Source: CAYLHX01 sp964383675 (lineage in GTDB: Bacteria; Patescibacteriota; Gracilibacteria; UBA1369; LOWO2-01-FULL-3). From it: a DNA stretch of 49,989 nt. The notes under the pieces were generated by a model. That model saw nothing but the letters and a program-made list of their open reading frames with translations, searched no databases and was not told the origin of the DNA. Below are positions 22,515 through 29,922 of the stretch, in pieces. The DNA lies in NCBI GenBank assembly GCA_964383675.1, contig CAYLHX010000010.1:1-49989 (forward strand). Direction: 5' to 3'. Every line of letters begins with the position of its first letter. Positions within the stretch are counted from its first letter, which is position 1. A program made the translations under genes and the position numbers.

Positions 22515-23861
22515 GTCCTTTTCTTCAACTTTATTTTTGAATTTGAGGTGAACCGGGGTTCCATTGAAGCCATATTCTTTTCGCAGCTCATTTTCCAAAT
22601 AGCGCGGGTATGAAAAATGAAGATTTTTAGGATTGCGGAAGAATAGTACGAATCTTGGTGGATTAATATCTACCTGACTACAATAAAAGAATTTCGGCTT
22701 TTGAATTTTGGTACTGGCCGGCATGTGCTTATAGGTGATTTTTTGGAAGAAGCTGTTAATTTCCGCTGTGGAAATGCGCTTTTTTCTTTCAATCATAATT
22801 TCGCTGGCCAAGTCCAACAGTTTATAGGTGTTTCTCTTGTTCTTCGCTGAAACAAAAACCATTGGTGCCCACGGAACAAAAATGAATTTACGCTGAAGTT
22901 TGTGATACAGGCGACCTTTCTCGTGATCCTCCTCTTCGTTGTCGAAAAGGTCGATTTTGTTTATGGCTAATATTAATCCCTTTTCCGCTTCCAGCACTAA
23001 CTGAGCTATGTGGCAATCTTGATTGGTAATTCCTTTTATACCGTCGATAAGCAAAATGGCGATGTCGGATTTTTCTATGGAATTTATGCAGCGCAGTGCA
23101 CTGAATTTCTCTATGCCATACCCCCTTTTACCGGATCTTCTGAGTCCGGCTGTATCGACTAGGTTGAATTTTTGTTCATTGTATACTAAATGCGTATCAA
23201 CAGCGTCTCTGGTAGTGCCTGGAATGTCGGAAACGATAGCCTTTTGCGAATTGGTTAGGGCGTTTAGCAGCGAGGATTTGCCGGCATTGGGTTGTCCCAG
23301 TATGCAGATATTGATTTCGTCCGTAGGGGTTTTGATCGCTTTTCTTTTGGGGAATTTTAATTTTTCCAATCTCTTGGCGATTTGATATTTCAGGTCGTCG
23401 ATGCCGGTTTTATGGATTGCGGAGATTTTTATCGGTTCATCGAAACCCAGTTCATAGATGTTGAAGATATTATCTGTGAGATCCGGGTTATCGCATTTAT
23501 TTGCGATAAAAACAATTTCTTTGTTGGATTTTCGTAAAATGTCTGCGGCAGTGAAGTCATCAACGGTTAATTCCTGGGAGCCATCAACTATCAAGAGAAT
23601 TAAGTCGGCCTCTTCGATCGCCAATTTGGCCTGAGATTGGATATCGGCTTCGATGTTTTCTTTCTTGCCATACTCAAGTCCGCCGGTATCTACAAGCAGT
23701 ATATCGTAGTTACCGCAGGAAAACTTTTGAGCTATACGGTCGCGCGTGGTGCCGGCTATGTCGCTGGTTATTGCGTGTTTTTTACCTATGAGCCTGTTAA
23801 ACAGGGTTGATTTGCCTACATTTGGTCTGCCGACGATGGCTACCGTGGCCGCGGAGTCCAT
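22497..23861 (-). CDS. der: GTPase Der (EngA), ribosome assembly
   Basis: Der has two consecutive G domains and assists 50S subunit assembly. Domain 1 shows GRPNVGKSTLFNRL, SDIAGTTRDR, DTGGLE and NKCD. Domain 2 shows GQPNAGKSSLLNAL, SDIPGTTRDA, DTAGLRR and NKID. A KH-like domain occupies about 350-440, ending in GTPVHLKFKN. At 454 residues it is full length. It is transcribed alone from a promoter 19 nt upstream of its ATG and is divergent from the pilin gene. Confidence 0.97.
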   Translation of the reverse strand: MDSAATVAIVGRPNVGKSTLFNRLIGKKHAITSDIAGTTRDRIAQKFSCGNYDILLVDTGGLEYGKKENIEADIQSQAKLAIEEADLILLIVDGSQELTVDDFTAADILRKSNKEIVFIANKCDNPDLTDNIFNIYELGFDEPIKISAIHKTGIDDLKYQIAKRLEKLKFPKRKAIKTPTDEINICILGQPNAGKSSLLNALTNSQKAIVSDIPGTTRDAVDTHLVYNEQKFNLVDTAGLRRSGKRGYGIEKFSALRCINSIEKSDIAILLIDGIKGITNQDCHIAQLVLEAEKGLILAINKIDLFDNEEEDHEKGRLYHKLQRKFIFVPWAPMVFVSAKNKRNTYKLLDLASEIMIERKKRISTAEINSFFQKITYKHMPASTKIQKPKFFYCSQVDINPPRFVLFFRNPKNLHFSYPRYLENELRKEYGFNGTPVHLKFKNKVEEKDSETKS

Positions 23862-23886
23862 TATTGAAATTTAAAAAGTGTATGAA

Positions 23887-23915
23887 ATTATAGGTGGAAG
23901 GGTTTAAAAGAGCAA
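23887..23915 (-). promoter_or_regulatory. Promoter of der
   Basis: Minus-strand -35 TTGCTC (23910-23915), 17-bp spacer, -10 TATAAT (23887-23892). Predicted start near 23880, leader about 19 nt, no Shine-Dalgarno sequence. Confidence 0.6.
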
Positions 23916-23922
23916 GTATTTA

Positions 23923-23931
23923 TGCTATAAT
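23923..23931 (+). promoter_or_regulatory. Extended -10 promoter of the pilin gene
   Basis: TGCTATAAT is a perfect extended -10 (TGnTATAAT). The -35 is weak. Predicted start near 23938, about 15 nt before the TTG start codon. AGGAG at 23933-23937 falls at the start site and is too far from the TTG to be its ribosome site. Confidence 0.55.
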
Positions 23932-23952
23932 TAGGAGAATTTAAATAAAAAG

Positions 23953-24546
23953 TTGAAGAGAAAAATATTCTTATCATTGCCGGTTCTGGTTTCTTTGTGG
24001 CTTTTTTTGTCGCTCAATGTCGCTTTGGCGGCGCCTGAGCCTGGAGATGATGCTTCACCTGGTGCTGTTGCCGAAGGTGCCGCTGATCAGGAAGATCCAA
24101 CAAATCCGGCTACGATTTTACCAAGCGTCTCCGGTGATTTTTCCAATATCGCTCAGTGTGAAAGGTTGATGGTTGATGTGAACATTAATATCCTTAAAGC
24201 CAGGGAGACGATTGCCAGTAGAGGAAGTGATTTTCAATGTATAAGTTGTCAGCCATCGAGAAGTGCTAGCGCGAATGATATTTTGGGATGTGCAATTAAA
24301 ACCGGCGATATAAAGTTGTGGATGGTGCCTTTTTATGTGCGTAGGGTTTTGGAATTTATCATTGCTTTGGCGGGTATTTTGACGGTCGGAGGTATTCTTT
24401 ATGGCGGTTATATGTATCTGTTTGCCGGACTATCCGATGACAAGGATAAAGGTAAAAATGCTATTAAAAACGGTGTGATCGGTTTGGTACTTACTTTAAC
24501 GGCTTGGGCCATAGTTAATATTGTTGTGGCTCTCGTTTCCGGTTAA
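23953..24546 (+). CDS. Type IV secretion-like pilin (Patescibacteria pilin family)
   Basis: The 197-residue protein has an N-terminal signal peptide (KRKIFLSLPVLVSLWLFL to about residue 26), an acidic, proline-rich and Cys-containing middle, and two C-terminal hydrophobic helices (about 133-155 and 172-194). GGILYGGYMYLFAG lies at the end of the first. This layout matches the two-helix TrbC/VirB2-like pilin family that is frequent in Patescibacteria. Four cysteines in the middle could form disulfides. The start is TTG; no closer ATG exists and the signal peptide fits. It has its own extended -10 promoter. No other secretion genes are in the window, so the apparatus is inferred. Confidence 0.78.
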   Translation: MKRKIFLSLPVLVSLWLFLSLNVALAAPEPGDDASPGAVAEGAADQEDPTNPATILPSVSGDFSNIAQCERLMVDVNINILKARETIASRGSDFQCISCQPSRSASANDILGCAIKTGDIKLWMVPFYVRRVLEFIIALAGILTVGGILYGGYMYLFAGLSDDKDKGKNAIKNGVIGLVLTLTAWAIVNIVVALVSG

Positions 24547-25667
24547 GCCATTTCTTTTTGCCAGTGCTCCCACTTGGTCTTTAGGTAGCTGAGGAATTTT
24601 TTGCTAAATTCTTTTTCGTCAAATTGTTCGGTGTGTTGTCGAATTTCTTGAGGGTTGAATTGATTTTTCTTTTCTTGATAGTCTTCAATGGCTTTTCTAA
24701 GGTGTATCGGGCTTTGTTTCTCAAAGAAAATGCCGGTTTTATTTTCGACGATTGAATCCAAAGCTCCACCTTTTTTAAAGGCGATGACCGGTCGGCCGCT
24801 GGCCATAGCTTCCAGTGCCGTGATGCCGAAATCTTCCACCTGAGGGAAGATTAACGCTTCACATTCACTGTACATTTGAATGAGTTTTTTTTCATTTACG
24901 TATCCTAAAAATTCTATATTTCCTCTAGCCTGTCTTCTAAGCTGATTTTCCGCCACTCCTGTTCCGACGATTTTTAGTGGCAGGCCAATTTTGTTGAAAG
25001 TCTCTATAATCAGGTCGAATTTTTTGTAGGGAATTAATCTACCTACTGCCAGGAAATAGCCTTTAGTGTTCTCGGCGATTTTATACTTACTACTCTTGAT
25101 CATGGGGTGTAAGACTGTTGAGGGTTTGTTGTAGTATTTCTCAATTCGCCGTTTGGTGGTTGAGGAATTGGCAATAAAATAATCTACTCTTTCGGCTGAG
25201 AGACGGTCCCACATTCTTAACTTATGTATGCGCTTTTTACCCAAATGTTTGACCAATGGATTCATACTGTATTCCCTGATATAGCTGTGCCAGTTGTCCC
25301 AGGCGTAGCGCATGGGGGTGTGGCAATAAGAGATGTGTAGAGTTTCCGGTTTGGTGATTATGCCTTTGGCGCAACAATGGGAACTGGAGATGACTATATC
25401 GAAACTGCTGAGGTCAAAGTTCTCATAGGCGTAGGGCATCAGATTCAGGTATATTTGATGTTTTCTTTTTGCGAAGGGAAGGTTCTGGATGAAAGAAGTG
25501 GTTACAGCTGCTTTTTCCAACTCAGGAAAATTTTTGGGATTAAAAATTGAGGTGAAAATTGGCGCCTCCGGAAACATTTTGTGGAGGTGAATGTTTATTT
25601 TTTCGGCTCCACCGGGCGTACTCATCCAGTCGAAGACCAAAGCAATCTTTGCAGCTTTTAGATTCAT
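24543..25667 (-). CDS. GT4-family glycosyltransferase
   Basis: A retaining GT-B glycosyltransferase that transfers a sugar from a nucleotide-sugar to an envelope glycan or lipid; donor and acceptor are unknown. The 374-residue protein has the GT4 N-terminal motif FDWMSTPGGAEK, HTPMRYAWD in the acceptor half, and the C-terminal nucleotide-sugar site: LAVGRLIPYKKFDLII, FLGYVNEKKLIQMY and FGITALEAMASGRPVIA with the E-x7-E type pair. It overlaps the pilin gene tail to tail by four bases. A promoter (TTGAAG, TATTAT) lies so close that the mRNA would be leaderless. Confidence 0.92.
   Translation of the reverse strand: MNLKAAKIALVFDWMSTPGGAEKINIHLHKMFPEAPIFTSIFNPKNFPELEKAAVTTSFIQNLPFAKRKHQIYLNLMPYAYENFDLSSFDIVISSSHCCAKGIITKPETLHISYCHTPMRYAWDNWHSYIREYSMNPLVKHLGKKRIHKLRMWDRLSAERVDYFIANSSTTKRRIEKYYNKPSTVLHPMIKSSKYKIAENTKGYFLAVGRLIPYKKFDLIIETFNKIGLPLKIVGTGVAENQLRRQARGNIEFLGYVNEKKLIQMYSECEALIFPQVEDFGITALEAMASGRPVIAFKKGGALDSIVENKTGIFFEKQSPIHLRKAIEDYQEKKNQFNPQEIRQHTEQFDEKEFSKKFLSYLKTKWEHWQKEMA
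24594..24616 (+). terminator. Weak candidate terminator of the pilin gene, inside the GT4 gene
   Basis: GAATTT (24594-24599) and AAATTC (24606-24611) form a 6-bp AT-rich stem followed by TTTTT (24612-24616) on the plus strand, 48 bases after the pilin stop. The stem is too weak for confidence. Confidence 0.25.
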
Positions 25668-25673
25668 GAATAG

Positions 25674-25702
25674 ATAATAGTTTTTTTTTATCTTTTCTTC
25701 AA
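25674..25702 (-). promoter_or_regulatory. Promoter of the GT4 gene, predicted leaderless
   Basis: Minus-strand -35 TTGAAG (25697-25702), 17-bp spacer containing an A-tract, -10 TATTAT (25674-25679). Seven bases downstream is the A of the GT4 ATG (25667), so the mRNA would start at the initiation codon. Confidence 0.45.
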
Positions 25703-25706
25703 TTGA

Positions 25707-26975
25707 TTAACCACCCATTCTGAAAGTACCATCACCGGTGTAGTCTTTTAAGATGTCGTCTTCCGGCTTTGCTATCTTGTTATTGGTGTTTGATTTTTTC
25801 TTTTCGGGATCAATGAATTTGCGCCCTTCTTTTTGCATCTGAATTTTGATTTTTTCTTTAATCTTCTTTAAATTTTCTTTTTCAGTAAGGTGCTTGGTGA
25901 TAATGTTTTTATCATTTGCGGAGAGATCTTCACCGGTTTTTATTATGGTGTTAAGGATGCCTTTATAGGTGTCTTTATCGTCAAGCTTGTCCATGGCTTT
26001 GGCTTTGAATATTTTAACTACATTATTGCTCGGATCTCGCTCGAGTAATCTTTCGCAGATATGTAAAACATCAACGTATTTTTTCTCTTTGAACCATAAT
26101 CCAAGCAGGTCGACAACCACGTCTTCATCCTTTTTGGCGAGTGTTGACCTTTGTGAGGTACTCAAATCACTGACCAAGATCATGTTTCCGGCTTTTCGAT
26201 TCAAAAGAAATTGCAGAAAGAGGTAACCTAGAATAACGAATATTATTACCGGTAAAATCTTGTTGATCTGGAGCAGGTAGTTGTACGCCACATGCATCAG
26301 GATAGCAATTATTGGCCCTTTAATTATCATTTGTTGTTGGTAGGCGTGGCTTAGTGGGATATTGAATACTCTGGAAATTGCCTTAGCGATACGATGGGAT
26401 TGTCCCATGATTTTTTGCTGTTGCGTGATATCGATGGAAAATTTACCAATTCCGTAGTAGTAACCGAAAATTCCTGAGAAAATCATATGTGCGCAGGCTG
26501 TGAAGAGTGAGCGGAAGATGAAAATTCCGGCTAAATCTCTGATGCTGGTACTGTTCCAGTAGGTGTATAGATAATAGATGTTTTCAATGAAGGCGAAGGC
26601 TAGGGCTGAGGTTAGGGCATATTTTATGGCGTCATCAATCGTTTTTACTAAAACCTGCTTTTTATCTATAGCGACTATGATGTACATTTTGAAAATTTCC
26701 TCCAAAGCGGCAAAAAGTAGAAAGATGGCTAAAAATTTTTGATTTTGCCCATGAACATTTTCCTGAATAAAGGTTTCCAAATTGAATCTGGGGAAGATTT
26801 CCCAAAAGTATTGGAGACCGAGGAGTGCGGGAGCTGTTAGGCATCCTAAAAAGAAGATCAGGGCTACCGTCTTTCTGTTTTTTTCGCTTTTTTTAAATAA
26901 AATTATGAGCCATACCACGATCGGTATGGAGGCAAAGAGGGTGAGAATTCCTAAAAGTAACAATGGATTGTCCAT
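25707..26975 (-). CDS. PrsW-family intramembrane metalloprotease with cytoplasmic tail
   Basis: PrsW proteins cut membrane anti-sigma factors (RsiW in Bacillus subtilis). The 422-residue protein has about eight hydrophobic helices up to residue 260. They carry the family motifs LEEIFK (Glu92, Glu93), FAFIENIYY (Glu131), FRSLFTACAHMIFSGIFG (His163) and AILMHVAYN (His228). Residues about 265-365 look like short TPR-like helices on the cytoplasmic side, and a Lys-rich tail follows. The last residues, DGTFRMGG, resemble the end of the neighbouring STAS protein. It is the third gene of the RsbW-STAS-PrsW operon, 25 bp after the STAS gene. The substrate is not visible in the window. Confidence 0.87.
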   Translation of the reverse strand: MDNPLLLLGILTLFASIPIVVWLIILFKKSEKNRKTVALIFFLGCLTAPALLGLQYFWEIFPRFNLETFIQENVHGQNQKFLAIFLLFAALEEIFKMYIIVAIDKKQVLVKTIDDAIKYALTSALAFAFIENIYYLYTYWNSTSIRDLAGIFIFRSLFTACAHMIFSGIFGYYYGIGKFSIDITQQQKIMGQSHRIAKAISRVFNIPLSHAYQQQMIIKGPIIAILMHVAYNYLLQINKILPVIIFVILGYLFLQFLLNRKAGNMILVSDLSTSQRSTLAKKDEDVVVDLLGLWFKEKKYVDVLHICERLLERDPSNNVVKIFKAKAMDKLDDKDTYKGILNTIIKTGEDLSANDKNIITKHLTEKENLKKIKEKIKIQMQKEGRKFIDPEKKKSNTNNKIAKPEDDILKDYTGDGTFRMGG

Positions 26976-27000
26976 TTGCTCGTGCTCATAAAGAAATTAA

Positions 27001-27756
27001 TTAACCAAATTTATAGGTGCCATCTTCATTGCTCCCTTCTGTTGGTGCTTGCTCTGAATTTGGGGATGTCTGCTCGGGAGCAGCAGGTGTTGCAGGTGGC
27101 GTGATTGTTTGTGGTGTCTCCATAGGTTCTTGCGGTGTAGGCGTAGGTATCGGTGTCGGTGTTGGTGCTGTGTTTTGTGCTTCTTCCATTGGAGCTTGAA
27201 CCATTGTCTCGGTAGTTTGAGCTGATTCTTGCGGTGCAGGTGTAGTTACCGCGATGTCATTTGCTGGCGTCTCCGGCGAAGGAGCTGATGTCTGTTCTAC
27301 TTGTTCTGGAGTTGTCGTTGGAGTGCTTGTTTGAGGTGTTTCTACTGAAGTTGGTGCTTCAGCAGGGGCTGGTGTTTGAGCTTGAGGTGGGGTTGTTGCG
27401 TTTCCTTTTATGTTTTGTTGAGCAACCTGGATACTTTCATATGTGCTGATCAGCTGCGTAAGTCCTACGACTTGCAAAATGTCTACGATGTTTGGTTTTG
27501 CGCTGGCGATTGCGACCTGACCTCCCGATTCTGTTATCTTTCCGTAAAGATCAGTAATGTAGCCAATCGACTTACTGTTCATGTACTCTAGATTTTCTAG
27601 GTCAAATATTAAATTCAACCCTTGTGGGAATTGTTCAATGACTTTGTAGATTTCCTGAATTTTTTCATCGACATTACTTTCATCGAGCTGCCCGCTAATG
27701 TGTGCAACTTTTAAATTTTCGCCTAGATCTTCAATGGTAATACTTGCTTCGGTCAT
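27001..27756 (-). CDS. STAS-domain anti-sigma antagonist-like protein with Pro/Thr-rich tail
   Basis: Residues 1-110 form a STAS domain of the RsbV/SpoIIAA kind. The likely phosphorylated serine is Ser61 in YMNSKSIGYITDLYG. Residues about 118-240 are a low-complexity stretch rich in P, T, E, A and Q, with repeats such as PTPTPIPTPTP. The protein ends with EDGTYKFG. Proline-threonine tails are not usual for cytoplasmic STAS proteins. It overlaps the RsbW-type kinase gene by four bases, so the two are expected to interact: kinase phosphorylates STAS, phosphatase restores it. The tail could be a spacer presenting the C-terminal motif; that is inference. Confidence 0.88.
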   Translation of the reverse strand: MTEASITIEDLGENLKVAHISGQLDESNVDEKIQEIYKVIEQFPQGLNLIFDLENLEYMNSKSIGYITDLYGKITESGGQVAIASAKPNIVDILQVVGLTQLISTYESIQVAQQNIKGNATTPPQAQTPAPAEAPTSVETPQTSTPTTTPEQVEQTSAPSPETPANDIAVTTPAPQESAQTTETMVQAPMEEAQNTAPTPTPIPTPTPQEPMETPQTITPPATPAAPEQTSPNSEQAPTEGSNEDGTYKFG

Positions 27757-28313
27757 GAGGTTGATAAGTTATTTAATATTATTTGATTTGTACTGTTGGC
27801 TTCGGCTTGCAGGCCGGTGTCACTTTTTCTTACATCTTTGAGGTATTTTCTTACTCTCACCTGCATTCCTCCCTCCGGACGATCTTCAAAGTGAATTTCA
27901 TCTGTCCACTCCCCTACTATTTTCACAAGTCCGCGTCCTCTGATACCTGTAAATACGTAACCCGGAGTTTTGCGGCTATCGAAAAGTTTTTGCAAGTCCT
28001 GTGCATTCATTTTCACCTTGCCACTTCCTGTGTCCTCAACCACTATTTCCAGGTACTCATCCTTTAGGTGCATAAAAGTAATGCGGATTTCACTGCCTGG
28101 TGCTGAGCCGTATTCAATGGCGTTGTTGCATAGTTCGTCTACAACCGATTGAAACCTGAAGGCCCACTTTTCAGGAAAGTTTGTGGTATTTTTAATCATG
28201 TTCAGGGTAAAATCTCTTATCCCGGACATGAAATAGGCGTTTGTCGGAAGCGTAATGGTAATTTTTGTCGCCTCCTGATTGTTTTGATTTTCTGTGTTTG
28301 TTTTTTGATCCAT
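27753..28313 (-). CDS. RsbW-like serine kinase (anti-sigma type ATPase)
   Basis: The 186-residue protein is a GHKL ATPase of the RsbW/SpoIIAB type. It has an N box VDELCNNAIEYG (about 58-69), G1 box VEDTGSGK (about 92-99) and G2 region GIRGRGLVKI (about 123-132). Such kinases bind a sigma factor or another target and phosphorylate a STAS antagonist. No sigma factor gene is present in the window. It is first in the operon RsbW-STAS-PrsW, with a near-consensus promoter 16 nt upstream of its predicted leader. The C-terminal 25 residues are Ser/Asn-rich and unassigned. Confidence 0.9.
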   Translation of the reverse strand: MDQKTNTENQNNQEATKITITLPTNAYFMSGIRDFTLNMIKNTTNFPEKWAFRFQSVVDELCNNAIEYGSAPGSEIRITFMHLKDEYLEIVVEDTGSGKVKMNAQDLQKLFDSRKTPGYVFTGIRGRGLVKIVGEWTDEIHFEDRPEGGMQVRVRKYLKDVRKSDTGLQAEANSTNQIILNNLSTS

Positions 28314-28335
28314 TTGATGGACAATTACTTATTTA

Positions 28336-28364
28336 ATTATATCATGAGAGGGGCGCAAAGTCAA
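28336..28364 (-). promoter_or_regulatory. Near-consensus promoter of the RsbW-STAS-PrsW operon
   Basis: Minus-strand -35 TTGACT (28359-28364), 17-bp spacer, -10 TATAAT (28336-28341). Predicted start near 28329, leader about 16 nt. The TGA inside the -35 is also the stop codon of the upstream chorismate mutase gene. Confidence 0.75.
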
Positions 28365-28600
28365 AGATCTTGCTGCAGTTTTCTGGATTCTTGAAGTATT
28401 TTTTTGAAGACGGCTTTTTGATATTCTGAACTTAGTTTGTCCATAATTTCCTTTTCTCTGTTTCGATCTTGTACTTTTAGATTGTTGTTTTTCTTGATTT
28501 TTCTAATTTTTATGACGGTTTCCTGCCGTTTTTTAAGTAAGTTGCTGATTTTGAGATCAATTTGGTCTATTTCCTTACGTAAATTTTTCAATTCGTCCAT
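28361..28600 (-). CDS. AroQ-type chorismate mutase
   Basis: Chorismate mutase turns chorismate into prephenate for phenylalanine and tyrosine. The 79-residue all-helical protein matches the monofunctional AroQ class: ELRKEID-like opening (ELKNLRKEIDQIDLKISNLL), then KKRQETVIKIRKIKK and DRNREKEI with the conserved basic residues, and an SRKLQ end. I chose ATG 28600; a TTG at 28621 would add seven residues. It stands alone. Its stop lies inside the promoter of the RsbW operon. With pabB it draws on the same chorismate pool. Confidence 0.8.
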   Translation of the reverse strand: MDELKNLRKEIDQIDLKISNLLKKRQETVIKIRKIKKNNNLKVQDRNREKEIMDKLSSEYQKAVFKKILQESRKLQQDL

Positions 28601-28639
28601 TTTGAAGCTTTTTACTTGCAATAATTGTTGGTTTTTATT

Positions 28640-28668
28640 AAATTAACGCTGCTTCGTTTTTATATCAA
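28640..28668 (-). promoter_or_regulatory. Candidate promoter of the chorismate mutase gene
   Basis: Minus-strand -35 TTGATA (28663-28668), 17-bp spacer, -10 TAATTT (28640-28645). Good -35 but a poor -10. Predicted start near 28633. Confidence 0.35.
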
Positions 28669-28752
28669 GTCTGTTTTTCAGCTTGTGGAATCCTCCCCTA
28701 TTTAAAGGGCATGACACAAATTAATGAATTGCAGGCGTAAACCCTAAGGATT

Positions 28753-29448
28753 ATGACTACTGTACAACAGGATTATAAGGATATGTTTAAGAGTGCCGTC
28801 CATATTGGACACCGTACTCAAAAGTGGAATCCACGTATGAAAAAGTTTTTATACGGCGAAAGAAATGGGATCCACATTATTAATTTGGAGAAAACCAAGG
28901 AGTATCTGGATAAGGCTTTGGCTTTTTTGAGTAAGGCTGCCTCTGAGGGTAGAAATGTTCTTTTTGTAAGTACTAAGCCTCAGTCTTTGAAGTTGATCGA
29001 ATCTGCTGCAGATTCTTGCGGAATGCCTTATGTTACTTCACGTTGGATTCCGGGCTTGTTGACTAATTTCTCAACCATCAGATCCAGAATCAAATATATG
29101 GCTGATCTTAAAGAGCAAGAGACTACCGGTGAGTTTGATAAGTATACTAAGAAAGAGGCTTCAAAATTGAAAAAGACTATTGTTAAGCTCGAAACCTCTT
29201 TGGGAGGTGTACAGGGGCTTAGCGAAAAGCCGGATGTAGTTTTTGTTATTGATGTGGTGCGGGATAATATTGCCGTTGAAGAGGCCAATAGACTTAAGAT
29301 TCCCGTTGTGGCGATTGTAGACTCAAATGCTGATCCAAGTTTGGTTGATTATCCTATTCCGGGTAATGATGATGCTCTGAAGTCACTGGTTTATCTTGTT
29401 GAAAAAGTTGCGGAGACTATTCAAAAGTCACGTACTTCTAAGAAGTAA
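28753..29448 (+). CDS. rpsB: Ribosomal protein S2
   Basis: S2 is a small-subunit protein bound near the 30S head and back. The 231-residue product has the family opening FKSAVHIGHRTQKWNPRM, with YGERNGIHIINLEKT next. It then shows FVSTKPQ, RWIPGLLTNFSTI, and the C-terminal PVVAIVDSNADPSLVDYPIPGN. The ATG is preceded by AAGGATT, a modest Shine-Dalgarno site. I could not identify its promoter with confidence. It leads rpsB, a Tic20-like gene, tsf and ribBA on one strand; rpsB-tsf is a classic pair, here interrupted by one gene. Confidence 0.97.
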   Translation: MTTVQQDYKDMFKSAVHIGHRTQKWNPRMKKFLYGERNGIHIINLEKTKEYLDKALAFLSKAASEGRNVLFVSTKPQSLKLIESAADSCGMPYVTSRWIPGLLTNFSTIRSRIKYMADLKEQETTGEFDKYTKKEASKLKKTIVKLETSLGGVQGLSEKPDVVFVIDVVRDNIAVEEANRLKIPVVAIVDSNADPSLVDYPIPGNDDALKSLVYLVEKVAETIQKSRTSKK

Positions 29449-29450
29449 TA

Positions 29451-29906
29451 ATGGAGAATCAGGAAAATAAAGAGAATAAGAGTCCGATTGAGGATTTTAA
29501 GAACCAGATTATTCAGATGCCGAATGAAAAACGCTGGGCGATAACTTGTTATATTCCGATTTTTAATGTGTTATTCTGTGTTTTGGCCCTGGTTCGAATG
29601 ATAAATAGTAAGTTTTCGGTTTTTCATGCTCGTCAGGGGCTTGTGTTGTTTGGGCTTTGGTTCTTTACTATATTGATTGCTTTGATTAACCAGACCTTTA
29701 GTCTAATGTTGTGGGGAGTGGTTCTGCTGCTCCATGGTTCGGGGATCTTTATTGCCGCCAAGGGGTCTCAGGCTAAAATTCCGGTTTTGGGCGATCTGGC
29801 CATGAAAATTCCTGAAGACTACTTCTTTAAACTATTGACAGGGAAGGTCCCGGAAGAGAATACTGGCTCTACCGAAAGTTCGGATTCACAAAATACTAAA
29901 TTATAA
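29451..29906 (+). CDS. Tic20/DUF4870-like membrane protein
   Basis: The 151-residue protein has a charged N-terminus, then hydrophobic helices at about 31-50, 65-82 and 84-102. The pattern ITCYIPIFNVLF, FHARQGLVLFGLWFF and KIPVLGDLAMKIPE is typical of small Tic20-like/DUF4870 membrane proteins, whose role in bacteria is not established. A polar Ser/Glu tail ends the protein. It starts two bases after the rpsB stop and ends 16 bases before tsf, so it is a regular member of this translation operon. Confidence 0.8.
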   Translation: MENQENKENKSPIEDFKNQIIQMPNEKRWAITCYIPIFNVLFCVLALVRMINSKFSVFHARQGLVLFGLWFFTILIALINQTFSLMLWGVVLLLHGSGIFIAAKGSQAKIPVLGDLAMKIPEDYFFKLLTGKVPEENTGSTESSDSQNTKL

Positions 29907-29922
29907 CTTAAATAAAAATATT

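Noticed and set aside
27017..27199. Plus-strand frame encoding Gly/Val-rich repeats
   Set aside because: It is the complement of the Pro/Thr-rich tail of the STAS gene; the repetition is a by-product of that tail.
28646..28752. A promoter for rpsB
   Set aside because: No pair of hexamers with acceptable spacing and match was found; TATTTA and TAATGA candidates lack a -35.
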